From assembly GCA_963729075.1 (NCBI GenBank), contig CAVSMU010000008.1, positions 124,001 through 188,000 of the forward strand: 64,000 nucleotides of DNA, given 5' to 3'. Positions 1-7,134 of this stretch are shown piece by piece; position 1 is the stretch's first letter; the number at the start of each line of letters is the position of its first letter. The notes under the pieces were generated by a model that was not told the origin of the DNA, ran no database searches, and saw nothing but the letters and a program-made list of their open reading frames with translations. Source of the stretch: WHSW01 sp963729075 (GTDB lineage: Bacteria; Actinomycetota; Thermoleophilia; Solirubrobacterales; 70-9). The position numbers were made by a program, and so were the translations under genes.

Positions 1-335
1 TCGGGGATGGCGGCGACGCGCGCGCCCCTGACCGCCGCGATCGCCTTGGCGGCGTCGATCACCCGACCGCCGCCGAGCGCGACCAGGTCACTGTTGCCGA
101 CGTCGTCGATAAGCCGCGCAGCGACCTCGTTGACCGGCCCGGGCGGCACGTGGTGAAAGCCGGCGGCGTCCTCCGCGAGCGCCATCGGCGCGGCGCCGAT
201 CGCTCGCTCCGTCGTGAGCAGCTCGTAGCGGTCGAAGCCGTGCTCGGTAAGGAGCTCGGGCGAGTCGCCGATCACCCCGGCGCGGAAGTAGATCGTGCGC
301 TCCGCGTCGCGCCAGGTGAACTCCTTCTCGCTCAA
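1..335 (-). CDS. Iron-containing alcohol dehydrogenase / maleylacetate reductase family (N-terminal part)
   Basis: Only about 111 codons are visible; the gene runs off the left edge. The N-terminus (EFTWRDAERTIYFRAGVI) and the nucleotide-binding stretch GGGRVIDAAKAIA followed by an I-P turn match the Fe-ADH/maleylacetate reductase fold, an NAD(P)H oxidoreductase family acting on alcohols or on maleylacetate in aromatic degradation. The substrate cannot be told from this part. The start is TTG, two bases beyond the tRNA-Thr 3' end, and the G-rich ribosome-binding candidate (GGGGGCGGG) lies inside the tRNA acceptor/T arm. The next in-frame start (GTG) would remove the first strand of the fold. 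Family call fairly sure, start less so. Confidence 0.68.
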   Translation of the reverse strand, partial: MSEKEFTWRDAERTIYFRAGVIGDSPELLTEHGFDRYELLTTERAIGAAPMALAEDAAGFHHVPPGPVNEVAARLIDDVGNSDLVALGGGRVIDAAKAIAAVRGARVAAIP

Positions 336-337
336 GA

Positions 338-409
338 GCCCGCCCCCGGATTCGAACCGAGACAACCCAACTTACAAGGTTGGTGCTCTACCGATTGAGC
401 TAGGCGGGC
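338..409 (-). tRNA. tRNA-Thr (anticodon TGT)
   Basis: On the minus strand the sequence folds into a full cloverleaf. The acceptor GCCCGCC pairs with GGCGGGC, the D stem is GCTC/GAGC, the anticodon stem CCAAC/GTTGG encloses the loop CTTGTAA with anticodon TGT, and the T arm has the loop TTCGAAT. The CCA end is not encoded (TC follows). It reads ACA codons. Its 5' end shares ten bases with the tail of the decayed nuclease gene upstream, and a coding region begins two bases after its 3' end. Confidence 0.96.
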
Positions 410-725
410 AGCTCGTAGTCCGCGGCCCAATGGATTCGCTTGCTCTGCCCATTAGCAGTCGGATCCACTCGAAGCAGCATGTGTCCTTTGGGCGATTCTG
501 CCACCGGGACGACATAGACGCGGTCAGTTTCGGGGCAATGCACCAGAAACAGGTCAGCTTCGCCGCGACAACGAGGTCGTACCGCTGGTTGACGCCGAAG
601 GGCAGCAAGACAGTGAAACCGCGGCGCACCAACTCAGAGAGGATCGCTCCCTCCGTTCGATGACCGATATCGACCGGATGATTGGTTAGCTTCGGGTCTG
701 GGAGTAGTAGCTTCGAGTCGGGCAC
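400..725 (-). pseudogene. Decayed PD-(D/E)XK endonuclease (group I intron-associated type)
   Basis: The first ~53 codons (HRTEGAILSELVRRGFTVLLPFG then NQRYDLVV) match the N-terminal half of the PDDEXK_5-type family. Directly after YDLVV the reading frame changes. In the new frame the C-terminal half is recognisable: EADLFLVHCPETDRVYVVPV, then an LRVDPTANGQSKR-like stretch ending AADYELPA and a stop at 400-402. The piece normally between them, carrying the catalytic Q-x-K strand, is missing, so an internal deletion of some 30 codons plus a frameshift has removed the active site. The stop codon lies inside the 5' end of tRNA-Thr. The gene is dead, not a sequencing slip. Confidence 0.75.
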
Positions 726-819
726 GCCTCGAAGCTAGCCCGATGCGATTCACGAAACAACACGCATCTGTGTCAACTCTGGACCTAGGTCGGATCGGAA
801 CCGCGCCGGCAAGGGTCCT

Positions 820-1515
820 CTAGACCAGCACCTCGCGCCCGGCGATGTGCGCCGCGACCTTGCGCTTTACGCGCTGGAGCGCGTTATCGACGGTCTTCGT
901 GTCACACTCGAGCCGTTCGCCGATTTGTTCGTAGGAGTGCCCGTCGAGGTACAGCGAGAGGACTCGGCTCTCGAGCTCGGAGAGGACGCTCGAAAGGCAG
1001 GCGACCAGCGCCTGCAGCTCCTCGCTGGCGATCACGCGCTCGGACGGCTCCTCAGAGATCGCTCCGGGGAGGATCTCCTCGAGCGTCGTCTCCGCGTCGC
1101 CCGACGCCGCGGGCGACTGGGCGAAGGAGACGTACTGGTTGAGCGGCGCGTGCTTGTTGCGGCTCGCCGTCTTGACCGCGGTGATGATCTGCCGGGTTAT
1201 GCAGAGCTCGGCGAAGTTACGGAAGCTCGACTCGCGGTCGGAGCGGAAGTCGCGGATCGCCTTGTAGAGGCCGACGAGCCCTTCCTGGATCAAATCCTCG
1301 GAGTCGCCACCCAGCAGGAAGTACGAGGAAGCCTTCAGCCGCACGAAGCCCCGGTAGCGCTTCACGATCCGCTCATAGGCGTCCGCGCTGCCACGCTTCG
1401 CGAGCGCGACCAGGTAGGTGTCCTCAAGCTCTGGTTGAGAGTCAGCTCGGCGGGTCGACCGGGCGCCCGCGAGTGCCGGCATCGTCGCTGCGAATTCCTG
1501 GGTAGGCACGGCCAC
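820..1515 (-). CDS. sigH: RNA polymerase sigma factor, SigH/Spo0H-like
   Basis: 231 aa sigma-70 family factor without region 1. Region 2 lies near residues 40-112, with the core-binding part DSEDLIQEGLVGLYKAIRDF (71-90) and the promoter-reading helix around SFRNFAELCITRQI (97-110). Region 4 with its helix-turn-helix (SYEQIGERLECDTKTVDNAL) is near the C-terminus. It resembles the Bacillus SigH group more than ECF factors. The start is GTG preceded by GGAGG at five bases. A strong promoter (1633-1662) drives it through a leader of about 110 nt. It sits downstream of rlmB on the same strand, but has its own promoter. The gene symbol is by family similarity; the regulon is unknown. Confidence 0.88.
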   Translation of the reverse strand: MAVPTQEFAATMPALAGARSTRRADSQPELEDTYLVALAKRGSADAYERIVKRYRGFVRLKASSYFLLGGDSEDLIQEGLVGLYKAIRDFRSDRESSFRNFAELCITRQIITAVKTASRNKHAPLNQYVSFAQSPAASGDAETTLEEILPGAISEEPSERVIASEELQALVACLSSVLSELESRVLSLYLDGHSYEQIGERLECDTKTVDNALQRVKRKVAAHIAGREVLV

Positions 1516-1632
1516 TGGTCCTCCAATGTGTTTGGTATGGAACCTGTGGCGCCCGTACCTCCCGATAGTGGCGCCCTCTCCTCGGGGTGATGGCAGGCTG
1601 AAGCTCTACCTTTAGTTCACCCTTACGCGGGC

Positions 1633-1662
1633 AGTCTAAGCCCACGGACATAGTTCTGTCAA
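1633..1662 (-). promoter_or_regulatory. Sigma-70-type promoter of the sigH-like gene
   Basis: On the minus strand a perfect -35 hexamer TTGACA (1657-1662) is separated by 18 bases from a -10 hexamer TAGACT (1633-1638). Transcription would start near 1626, giving a leader of about 110 nt before the GTG at 1515. The leader contains GGGCGCCAC twice and G-rich, purine-rich stretches that could fold. This is the clearest full promoter in the window; most others have only a -10 element. Confidence 0.7.
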
Positions 1663-1721
1663 CCTGCGCGGGCGCCGGCGCAAGATCCGTTGCAGATCCG
1701 GGGGTCCGTCCGAGGCGGCCG

Positions 1722-2381
1722 CTACACCCGCCCGCGCTGGCGGACCGCCTCGAAGAGGAGCACCGCAGCCGCGACGGAGACGTTGAGCGACGCGACCCTC
1801 CCCCGCACCGGGATCGAGACCAGCAGATCGCAGGTCTCGGCGACCCGGGGCCGCAGCCCCTTGCCCTCGCTGCCGAGCACCAGCACCACCTTGCCGGTGA
1901 AGTCCGTCTGCGTGTAGGGCGCGGCGGCCCCGGCCTCGGCGCCGTAGCTCCAGGCCCCCGAGTCCTTGGCGCGCCCGAGCCAGGCCGCGAGATTCGTCAC
2001 GCGCGCCACCCGCAGGTGCTCCACCGCGCCGGCGGAGGCCTTGCAGGCGGCCGGCGTGATCATCGCCGAGCGCCGCTCGGGGATCACCACGCCGGTCGCG
2101 CCGGCCGCCTCGGCAGAGCGGCAGACCGCGCCGAGGTTGTGCGGATCCTGCACCTGGTCCAGCGCCACCAGCAACCCGTCGGCCTCCTCGAGCAACCCCT
2201 CGGGATCCGCGTACGGAAAGGGATCGACCTCCGCGACGAATCCCTGGTGGTCGGGCGAGCCCGCAAGCCGGGTCAGCTCGTCGGTCTCGACGTCGGCGGT
2301 TGTCCAGACGCGCCGCACCCGGCGACGGCCACGCTTGGCCTCGGCGACCGGACGCCGTCCGTAGACGATCTCGCCCCTCAC
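1722..2381 (-). CDS. rlmB: 23S rRNA 2'-O-ribose methyltransferase (TrmH/RlmB family)
   Basis: 219 aa SPOUT methyltransferase using SAM. The three knot motifs are visible: NLGAVCRSAEAAGATGVV (motif 1), VLGSEGKGL (motif 2) and SLNVSVAAAVLLFEA (motif 3). The short N-terminal region (EIVYGRRPVAEA) matches the substrate-binding domain of RlmB, which methylates G2251 in 23S rRNA. The GTG start overlaps the TGA stop of cysS as GTGA, so the two are co-translated. The pair cysS-rlmB is a common bacterial arrangement. A longer same-frame ORF extends upstream through cysS but lacks family similarity. Confidence 0.9.
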   Translation of the reverse strand: MRGEIVYGRRPVAEAKRGRRRVRRVWTTADVETDELTRLAGSPDHQGFVAEVDPFPYADPEGLLEEADGLLVALDQVQDPHNLGAVCRSAEAAGATGVVIPERRSAMITPAACKASAGAVEHLRVARVTNLAAWLGRAKDSGAWSYGAEAGAAAPYTQTDFTGKVVLVLGSEGKGLRPRVAETCDLLVSIPVRGRVASLNVSVAAAVLLFEAVRQRGRV

Positions 2382-3736
2382 CGCTTGCGCACCAGCCTCG
2401 CCCCGTCGCTCGTGTCGCGTACCTCCCACCCACGCTCGTCGAGCTGGTCGCGGATCCGGTCGGCGCGCTCGAAGTCGCGCTCGGCTCGCGCCCGCTCGCG
2501 CTCGGCGAGCAACTCCTCCGCCTCGGCGTCGACTACCTCCTCCGTACGCGCCAGCGACTCGAGCCCGACGATCTCGAGCAGCTCCTCGAGCGCCTCGTGG
2601 GCGCCCGCGATCGGGCGCCGATGACCCTCGGCGACCAGCTCGTACAGCGCTGCCATCGCCCGCGGGGTGTTGAAGTCGTCGGCGAGCGCGGAGAGGAACG
2701 TTTCGCGAGTCTCGGCGACCACCGGGTCCTCCGGCCCGTCGGCTCGGTCGACACCCCGAAAGAAGTCGCGCAGGCGCTCGTTTCGTGCCTGGGCCTGCTC
2801 CAGCGCGTCCTCCCCGAACGCGAGCGGCTGTCGGTAGTGCCCGGAGATCAGGAAGGCGATCACCGCCTCGCGGCCGAAGCGGTCGATCGCCTCGCCGAGC
2901 ATGAACACGTTGCCGACCGACTTCGCCATCTTCGCCTCTGGGCCGGTGAGCACCATCCCGTTGTGCATCCAGATCCTGGCCAGGGGGAGTCCGCGGGCCG
3001 ACTCCGTCTGGGCGATCTCGTTCTCGTGGTGGGGAAAGACGAGGTCCGAGCCCCCGCCGTGGATCTCGAAGTCCGCGCCGAGCAGCTTCTCGGCCATCGC
3101 CGAGCACTCGATGTGCCAGCCGGGCCGCCCCTCGCCCCAGGGAGACGGCCACGCGGCATCCTCGTCGGGCTTGCGGGCCTTCCAGAGCGCGAAGTCCAGC
3201 GGATCCTCCTTGAGCTGCGCCGTGCCTGCCTCCTCGCCCTGGTCCATCTCCTCCGGGTCGCGATTGGAGAGCTTTCCGTAGTCCGCGAAGCTGCGAACGC
3301 GGAAGTAGACGTCCCCACCGGATTCGTACGCGTGACCGGTCGCGATCAGGGCCTCGATCAACGTGACGATCTCGGCGATCGTCTCGGTGGCAAGCGGCTC
3401 GGCGTCCGGCCGGCCGAGGCCCAGCGCGTCGGTGTCCTCGAGGTAGCGGCGGGTCATCTCGGCGGCGTGCTCGGAGGACGGCACGCCCCGCTCCCGGGCC
3501 GCGTCGTAGATCTTGTCGTTGATATCGGTGACGTTGATCACCAGCGACGGCCGGTAGCCCTCGTGGGCGAGGAAGCGCCGCAGGAGCATGAAGATCACGA
3601 ACGGGCGGGCGTTGCCGACGTGGATCGGCGAGTACACGGTCGGTCCGCAGGCGTAGATGCCGACCGCTGGCGGCTCGCGCGGCTCGACCGTCGCCGGCCT
3701 GCCGCTCAGCGTGTCCCTGATCCGGACCTCGCGCAC
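2378..3736 (-). CDS. cysS: Cysteinyl-tRNA synthetase
   Basis: 452 aa class I synthetase charging tRNA-Cys. The HIGH signature appears as PIHVGNA after the zinc-binding Cys of YACGPTVY, and the KMSKS loop as KMAKSVGN. Further zinc ligands are in GWHIECSAMA and PHHENEIAQTE. The C-terminal helical domain is present and the length is normal. The GTG start is preceded six bases upstream by a -10 element TAGCAT (3743-3748 on this strand), predicting a leaderless mRNA. It is followed by rlmB with a 4-base overlap. Confidence 0.97.
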   Translation of the reverse strand: MREVRIRDTLSGRPATVEPREPPAVGIYACGPTVYSPIHVGNARPFVIFMLLRRFLAHEGYRPSLVINVTDINDKIYDAARERGVPSSEHAAEMTRRYLEDTDALGLGRPDAEPLATETIAEIVTLIEALIATGHAYESGGDVYFRVRSFADYGKLSNRDPEEMDQGEEAGTAQLKEDPLDFALWKARKPDEDAAWPSPWGEGRPGWHIECSAMAEKLLGADFEIHGGGSDLVFPHHENEIAQTESARGLPLARIWMHNGMVLTGPEAKMAKSVGNVFMLGEAIDRFGREAVIAFLISGHYRQPLAFGEDALEQAQARNERLRDFFRGVDRADGPEDPVVAETRETFLSALADDFNTPRAMAALYELVAEGHRRPIAGAHEALEELLEIVGLESLARTEEVVDAEAEELLAERERARAERDFERADRIRDQLDERGWEVRDTSDGARLVRKR

Positions 3737-3877
3737 GAGGCGATGCTATGCGGCGCGAGCGCCGGCCGCGTCGGCCGGCAGCGAGGTTGGTCCGGCGCGG
3801 ACGAAACGGCGCTATTTGCGGGCTGTCCGGGCGCCGCCCGGCGGGTGCGCCCGTCGCGATCGCTAACGTGGCCGCCG

Positions 3878-5176
3878 ATGGGCAGGCGAACTGTGCAGGG
3901 AGGCACTTCCGCCTCGCTGCGTGACCAACGCTCGCGGCGCGTCCAGCAGGCGTTCGCGGAGCTGCCGGGCCGGTATCTCGGAACCTCCGGCGACTTCGAT
4001 GCGACCTTCCAGATCCGGCTCGGGGACGTCGGCCGCACCTGGGAGGTTCGGACCCACGGCTCGCGCTGCGAAGTACGCCCCTCGCCGCTGCGCGATCCCG
4101 ACGTCGTCATCGGCACCGACGCGTCGACCTGGCTTGCGCTGCGCGAGGGGCGCATGTCGGGGGTTGATGCGTTCGCGCAGCGCCGGCTGTACGCGCAGGG
4201 CGACCTCGATCTCGCGCTCGGCTTCGAGGGCCTGTTCCGGCTGCCCGGAGGACGCGACCCCCTGCTGCGGATCACCGAGGTCGAGACCGGCGAGGCCCGG
4301 ATCACCACGCTGATCGCGGGCTACGGGACCGAGCAGGTGATCTGCCTGCACGGCCTCGGCTCCAACAAGGCGTCGTTTTTCGAGACGATCGCGGCGCTGA
4401 CACCGGACTTCACCGTTCACGCGCTCGACCTCCCCGGCTTCGGCTCGTCGGCGAAGCCGGCGCGCGCGCCCTACGACGCGCCCTGGTTCGCCGCCGCCGT
4501 GCGCGGCTACATGGACTCGATGGCGATCGACGAGGCACACCTCGTCGGCAACTCGATGGGCGGCCGGATCGCGCTGGAAGTCGCCTTCGCCGAGCCGCAG
4601 CGGGTCGCCGGCCTCTCCCTGCTGGCGCCGGCGCTCGCCTTCCGGCGCCGCCGCGAGCTGGTCCCGCTGGTGCGACTGCTGCGGCCGGAGCTGGCCGCGA
4701 TTCCGCACCCGTTGCGCACGGCCACGGTACGCGAACAGTTCTGGGGCCTCTTCGCCCGCCCGGAACGGCTCGATCCGGCGGCAGCGGACATCGCCGTGGA
4801 CGAGTTCTGTCGCGCGTATCGCTCGCGGGCCGCCAGGGTGGCCTTCTTCGCCGCCGCGCGCAACATCTACCTCGACGAGCCGCACGGCGACGAGGGCCTC
4901 TACGCGCGGCTCGCGGGCCTCCGGCCGCCCGCACTGTTCATCTGGGGAGAGGGGGACCGGATCATTCCCCCCGGCTTCGTCCGCCACGTCGAGCGGGCCC
5001 TGCCGCAGGCGCGTCAGGAAGTGCTCGCCGACTGCGGCCACGTACCCCAGGTCGAGCTGCCCGATCTCACCAACGGCCTCATCCGGGAGCAGATCCAGGC
5101 CGCCTCGCGCGCCCCGGAGGTCGCCGGCCGCCGCCAGCGGCTCGCGCGGGGACTGGGCCGGCGGGCGGCGGGCTGA
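3878..5176 (+). CDS. SCP2-like domain fused to alpha/beta hydrolase
   Basis: 432 aa. Residues ~20-125 resemble an SCP2 sterol/lipid-carrier domain (FQIRLGDVGRTWEVRT, then DVVIGTDASTWLALREGRM). From ~140 on there is an alpha/beta hydrolase with oxyanion region CLHGLGSNKASF, nucleophile elbow GNSMGG (Ser near 226), acid region WGEGDRIIPP and catalytic His in DCGHVPQVE. Fusing a lipid-carrier domain to a hydrolase suggests action on a hydrophobic ester, perhaps delivered in cis; this is inference. The ATG lies 8 bases after a TAACGT hexamer (3864-3869), so it is probably leaderless. A much longer same-frame ORF upstream is antisense to cysS and was rejected. Confidence 0.85.
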   Translation: MGRRTVQGGTSASLRDQRSRRVQQAFAELPGRYLGTSGDFDATFQIRLGDVGRTWEVRTHGSRCEVRPSPLRDPDVVIGTDASTWLALREGRMSGVDAFAQRRLYAQGDLDLALGFEGLFRLPGGRDPLLRITEVETGEARITTLIAGYGTEQVICLHGLGSNKASFFETIAALTPDFTVHALDLPGFGSSAKPARAPYDAPWFAAAVRGYMDSMAIDEAHLVGNSMGGRIALEVAFAEPQRVAGLSLLAPALAFRRRRELVPLVRLLRPELAAIPHPLRTATVREQFWGLFARPERLDPAAADIAVDEFCRAYRSRAARVAFFAAARNIYLDEPHGDEGLYARLAGLRPPALFIWGEGDRIIPPGFVRHVERALPQARQEVLADCGHVPQVELPDLTNGLIREQIQAASRAPEVAGRRQRLARGLGRRAAG

Positions 5177-5192
5177 GACTAGAATCGCGGCC

Positions 5193-6203
5193 ATGCCTGA
5201 TCCGGGGACCCTGGCCGACCGGGCGCGGACCAACGGCGGCGGCACCGAGGCGGGCGGCGAGGACGGGCAGCCGTCGCTGAGCGATCGACTGGCGCCGCTC
5301 GGCGTCGCCGGCGGCGCCGTCGCCAGGGTCGGTGGCGAGGTCGCCGGCGCGGGCAGGAAGGTCGCGGGCGAGGTGCTCGGCCGGGCGGGGCGCCGCATCG
5401 GGCGGGCGCTGAGCGCCGACCTCGACGACCGCGACCCGGACTACATCCGCGAGAACCTGCCGCTCGCCTGGCTCCTGTCGACGCTCTGGTACCGGGCGGA
5501 GGTCCGCAACATGGGCAACGTGCCGGAGAACGGACCGGTGCTGTTGGTCGGCAACCACACCGGGGGCAACATGGCCCCCGAGGTGATCGTGCTTCCGCTC
5601 TCCTTCTCTACCTACTTCGGCGTCGAACGGCCCTTCTACCAGCTCGCCCACAACCTCGTCCTCACTTCCCCGGTGGGCCCGCTCCTGCGCCGCTACGGGA
5701 CGATGGCCGCGTCGCACAAGCACGCCGAGCGGGCCCTCGCCTCGGGCGCCGCGGTGCTCGTCTTCCCGGGCGGCGACTGGGAGGCCCACCGGCCGACCTG
5801 GGAGCGCAACCGCATCGACTTCGCGGGGCGCAAGGGATTCATCAAGCTCGCGCTCTCCCAGGACGTGCCGATCGTCCCCGTTGTCACGATCGGCGGTCAG
5901 GAGACGGCGCTCTTCTTGAGTCGCGGCGCCTGGCTCGCGAAGCTCACGCGGGCCGACAAGCTGCTGCGGTTCAAGGTGCTTCCGATCTCGATCGCGCTGC
6001 CCTGGATCGTCAACGTCGGCGACCTGCTGGGCCACATCCCGCTGCCGGCGAAGATCACGATCGAGGTACTGCCGTCGATCGACCTGCGCGAGCAGTTCGG
6101 CCCCGAGCCCGACCCCGACGAGGTGTACCGCTACGTCACCTGCCTGATGCAGGACGCGCTCGACGGGCTCGCCGCCGAGCGCCGCTTCCCGGTGATCGGC
6201 TGA
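5193..6203 (+). CDS. Lysophospholipid acyltransferase family protein (PlsC-like)
   Basis: 336 aa. The N-terminal ~75 residues are Gly/Ala-rich and low-complexity. The acyltransferase domain follows: the acceptor block is GNHTGGNMAPE, a variant of the usual H-x4-D, and the second block is VFPGGDWEAHRPTWERNRID in place of FPEG. Then come FIKLALSQDVPIVPVV and a C-terminal membrane-associated stretch. It should transfer an acyl chain to a glycerol-phosphate or related lipid, but the variant motifs make the acceptor uncertain. A TAGAAT -10 element (5180-5185) ends 7 bases before the ATG. The stop overlaps the next start (TGATG), so the two genes form an operon. Confidence 0.8.
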   Translation: MPDPGTLADRARTNGGGTEAGGEDGQPSLSDRLAPLGVAGGAVARVGGEVAGAGRKVAGEVLGRAGRRIGRALSADLDDRDPDYIRENLPLAWLLSTLWYRAEVRNMGNVPENGPVLLVGNHTGGNMAPEVIVLPLSFSTYFGVERPFYQLAHNLVLTSPVGPLLRRYGTMAASHKHAERALASGAAVLVFPGGDWEAHRPTWERNRIDFAGRKGFIKLALSQDVPIVPVVTIGGQETALFLSRGAWLAKLTRADKLLRFKVLPISIALPWIVNVGDLLGHIPLPAKITIEVLPSIDLREQFGPEPDPDEVYRYVTCLMQDALDGLAAERRFPVIG

Positions 6204-6694
6204 TGCGGCTCAACGAGTCGACGATCGTCTCTGCCTCACCGAAGCTGATCTGGGACTACATCGCCGACCCGGGCAACACCCTCCACTACATGTCCGGCGT
6301 CACGCGCTGGGAGGTCGTCGGCGAGCAGCGCTCCGGCCTCGGGGCGCGGTACCGGATGCTGATCCAGGTCGGCTCGGCGGAGGTCGGCGGCCTCATCGAG
6401 ATCGTCGAGTTCAGCGAGGAACGCGACATGGCCTGGTCGTCGGTGACCGGCGTCGACCAGCGCGGCCGCTGGCGCCTGCGCGAGGCCGGCGGCGGACGCA
6501 CCCGCGTCGAGCTCCGCTTCGCGTACGGCGTCGCGGGCTCGGGGATCATCGGCTACCTCGCCGAGCACGTCGCCGCGCCCTCGCTGCGCAGCCACCTGCG
6601 CCGCTCGCTGCAGCAGCTCAAGCGCCAGGTCGAGCACGAGAAGCTGCGCCGAGATGCCGCCGCTCGGCAGGCCTCGCGCGCCGCCACCGCCTAG
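6203..6694 (+). CDS. SRPBCC-family (polyketide cyclase/Bet v 1-like) protein
   Basis: 163 aa. The START-like ligand-binding fold is recognisable from ESTIVSASPKLIWDYIADPGN, WEVVGEQRSGLGARYRML, the central strands MAWSSVTGVDQRGRWRLREA and a long C-terminal helix (LRSHLRRSLQQLKRQVEHEK). Such proteins bind hydrophobic ligands in a cavity, but no catalytic residue can be assigned. Translational coupling to the acyltransferase (1-base overlap) suggests a shared lipid-related role; this is inference. Confidence 0.8.
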   Translation: MRLNESTIVSASPKLIWDYIADPGNTLHYMSGVTRWEVVGEQRSGLGARYRMLIQVGSAEVGGLIEIVEFSEERDMAWSSVTGVDQRGRWRLREAGGGRTRVELRFAYGVAGSGIIGYLAEHVAAPSLRSHLRRSLQQLKRQVEHEKLRRDAAARQASRAATA

Positions 6695-6718
6695 CCCTCG
6701 AGGGCTCCGCGGCGGCCG

Positions 6719-7066
6719 TCAGCTCCGCTTGCGGTTCACCGCGGCGAGCAGCTGCTCCTTGTTCATCTTCGAGCGCCCGCGGACGTTGAGCTTCTTGGCG
6801 TCGTTGTAGAGCTGCTCGCGCGTGCGGCCCCCGGGCCCCGAACCCGACCGCTTGCCGCCGCGGCGACCGGACGAGATGTCCCTGGTCGAGCTGCGCGACC
6901 GGGTCCGCGACTCGCCGGCGCGCGCTCGCTCCTTGTTCACGGTCCGGGCCGCGATCTCCTCCGCCCGCCCCTCGGAACGACCCTGCTCGAGCTCGCTCTG
7001 CTTGACCTTCTCGTACTGGCGGGCGCGCTTGGTGCCCGGCTTGGTTCCGCGTGGTGGCATGGTCAT
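6719..7066 (-). CDS. Small basic protein with Rho-N-like C-terminal domain
   Basis: 115 aa, very Arg/Lys/Ser-rich. The N-terminal half (TKPGTKRARQYEKVKQSELE, then EEIAARTVNKERARAGES) is a conserved segment of small bacterial proteins often labelled plasmid-stabilisation-like. The C-terminus (TREQLYNDAKKLNVRGRSKM, then NKEQLLAAV) resembles the Rho N-terminal/SAP-like helical fold that binds nucleic acid. A role in nucleic-acid binding is likely, but the process is unknown. It converges with the preceding SRPBCC gene and is followed by a separate acyl-CoA synthetase gene. Confidence 0.7.
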   Translation of the reverse strand: MTMPPRGTKPGTKRARQYEKVKQSELEQGRSEGRAEEIAARTVNKERARAGESRTRSRSSTRDISSGRRGGKRSGSGPGGRTREQLYNDAKKLNVRGRSKMNKEQLLAAVNRKRS

Positions 7067-7134
7067 CTCCGTTCGCGTTTGGTCCCTGCCCCGCGGCTAC
7101 CCCGGCCGCCTGGGGAAAAACGGCTCGGTAGCGG

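Noticed and set aside
2300..3877. Long open frame continuing upstream of the hydrolase
   Set aside because: It is antisense to cysS and rlmB, has no family similarity and precedes a good -10/ATG pair at 3878. High GC keeps antisense frames open.
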